Source of the DNA: an uncultured Eubacterium sp.
GTDB taxonomy: Bacteria > Bacillota_A > Clostridia > Lachnospirales > Lachnospiraceae
NCBI GenBank assembly: GCA_948560485.1
Contig: CAOXUF010000104.1
Span: 1 to 7,067, forward strand
Length of the DNA stretch: 7,067 bases
Direction: 5' to 3'
In this document: piece after piece, positions 7,066-7,067 of the stretch
Layout of the letters: each line of letters opens with the position of its first letter
Position numbering within the stretch: the first letter of the stretch is position 1
Notes under the pieces: model-generated
The model's database searches: none
What the model saw: only the letters and a program-made list of their open reading frames with translations
What the model was told of the DNA's origin: nothing
Program-made: the position numbers and the translations under genes

Positions 7066-7067
7066 GG

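Noticed and set aside
1..7067. Near-matching inverted sequences at the two window ends (TTGATTTTTCA at 2-12, TGGAAAATCAA at 7054-7064)
   Set aside because: Only about 11 bases, AT-rich and imperfect; the left copy lies inside a coding frame. Not enough to call terminal repeats of an element.
1..7067. CRISPR array, tRNA or rRNA genes
   Set aside because: I saw no regularly spaced repeats and no recognisable tRNA or rRNA sequence on either strand.

Overview
The window looks like part of a mobile element from a Firmicute, most likely a gut Clostridium-class bacterium (Lachnospiraceae/Ruminococcaceae type). The case rests on three consecutive large serine recombinases with a Cys4 zinc ribbon, coiled coil and C-terminal strand motif of the kind common in Clostridia elements, together with strong AGGAGG ribosome binding sites. 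No taxonomic marker is present, so this is inference. Every supported gene lies on the minus strand, so the biological reading order is right to left.

Right part (7067 down to 2249): a tight operon of three different large serine recombinases. The first (5557-7065) is open at the window edge. It lacks a recognisable catalytic N-terminus, and its family homology starts abruptly at about position 7020. Its stop codon abuts the ATG of the second (3814-5556), which is full length with its catalytic serine. The second overlaps the third (2249-3835), also full length, by 22 bases. A strong intrinsic terminator (2183-2232) closes the unit. The arrangement suggests that the proteins are made together and may act together in excision and integration of the element.

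Left part (1 to about 2180): much more AT-rich DNA with its own promoter (TTGAAG-N17-TATAAT, 2105-2133). It drives a 518-residue soluble eukaryotic-like Ser/Thr protein kinase (481-2037). The kinase domain has all its catalytic motifs and is followed by a helical linker and a roughly 180-residue C-terminal domain that I do not recognise. A hairpin follows. Next comes the start of a small, charged, helical protein of unknown function (1-325) that runs off the left edge.

The change in base composition at about 2200 marks either cargo with a different history or the boundary between the recombinase module and its neighbour. The kinase plus small gene is a candidate accessory (possibly anti-phage) locus. 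Nothing in the sequence proves that role.
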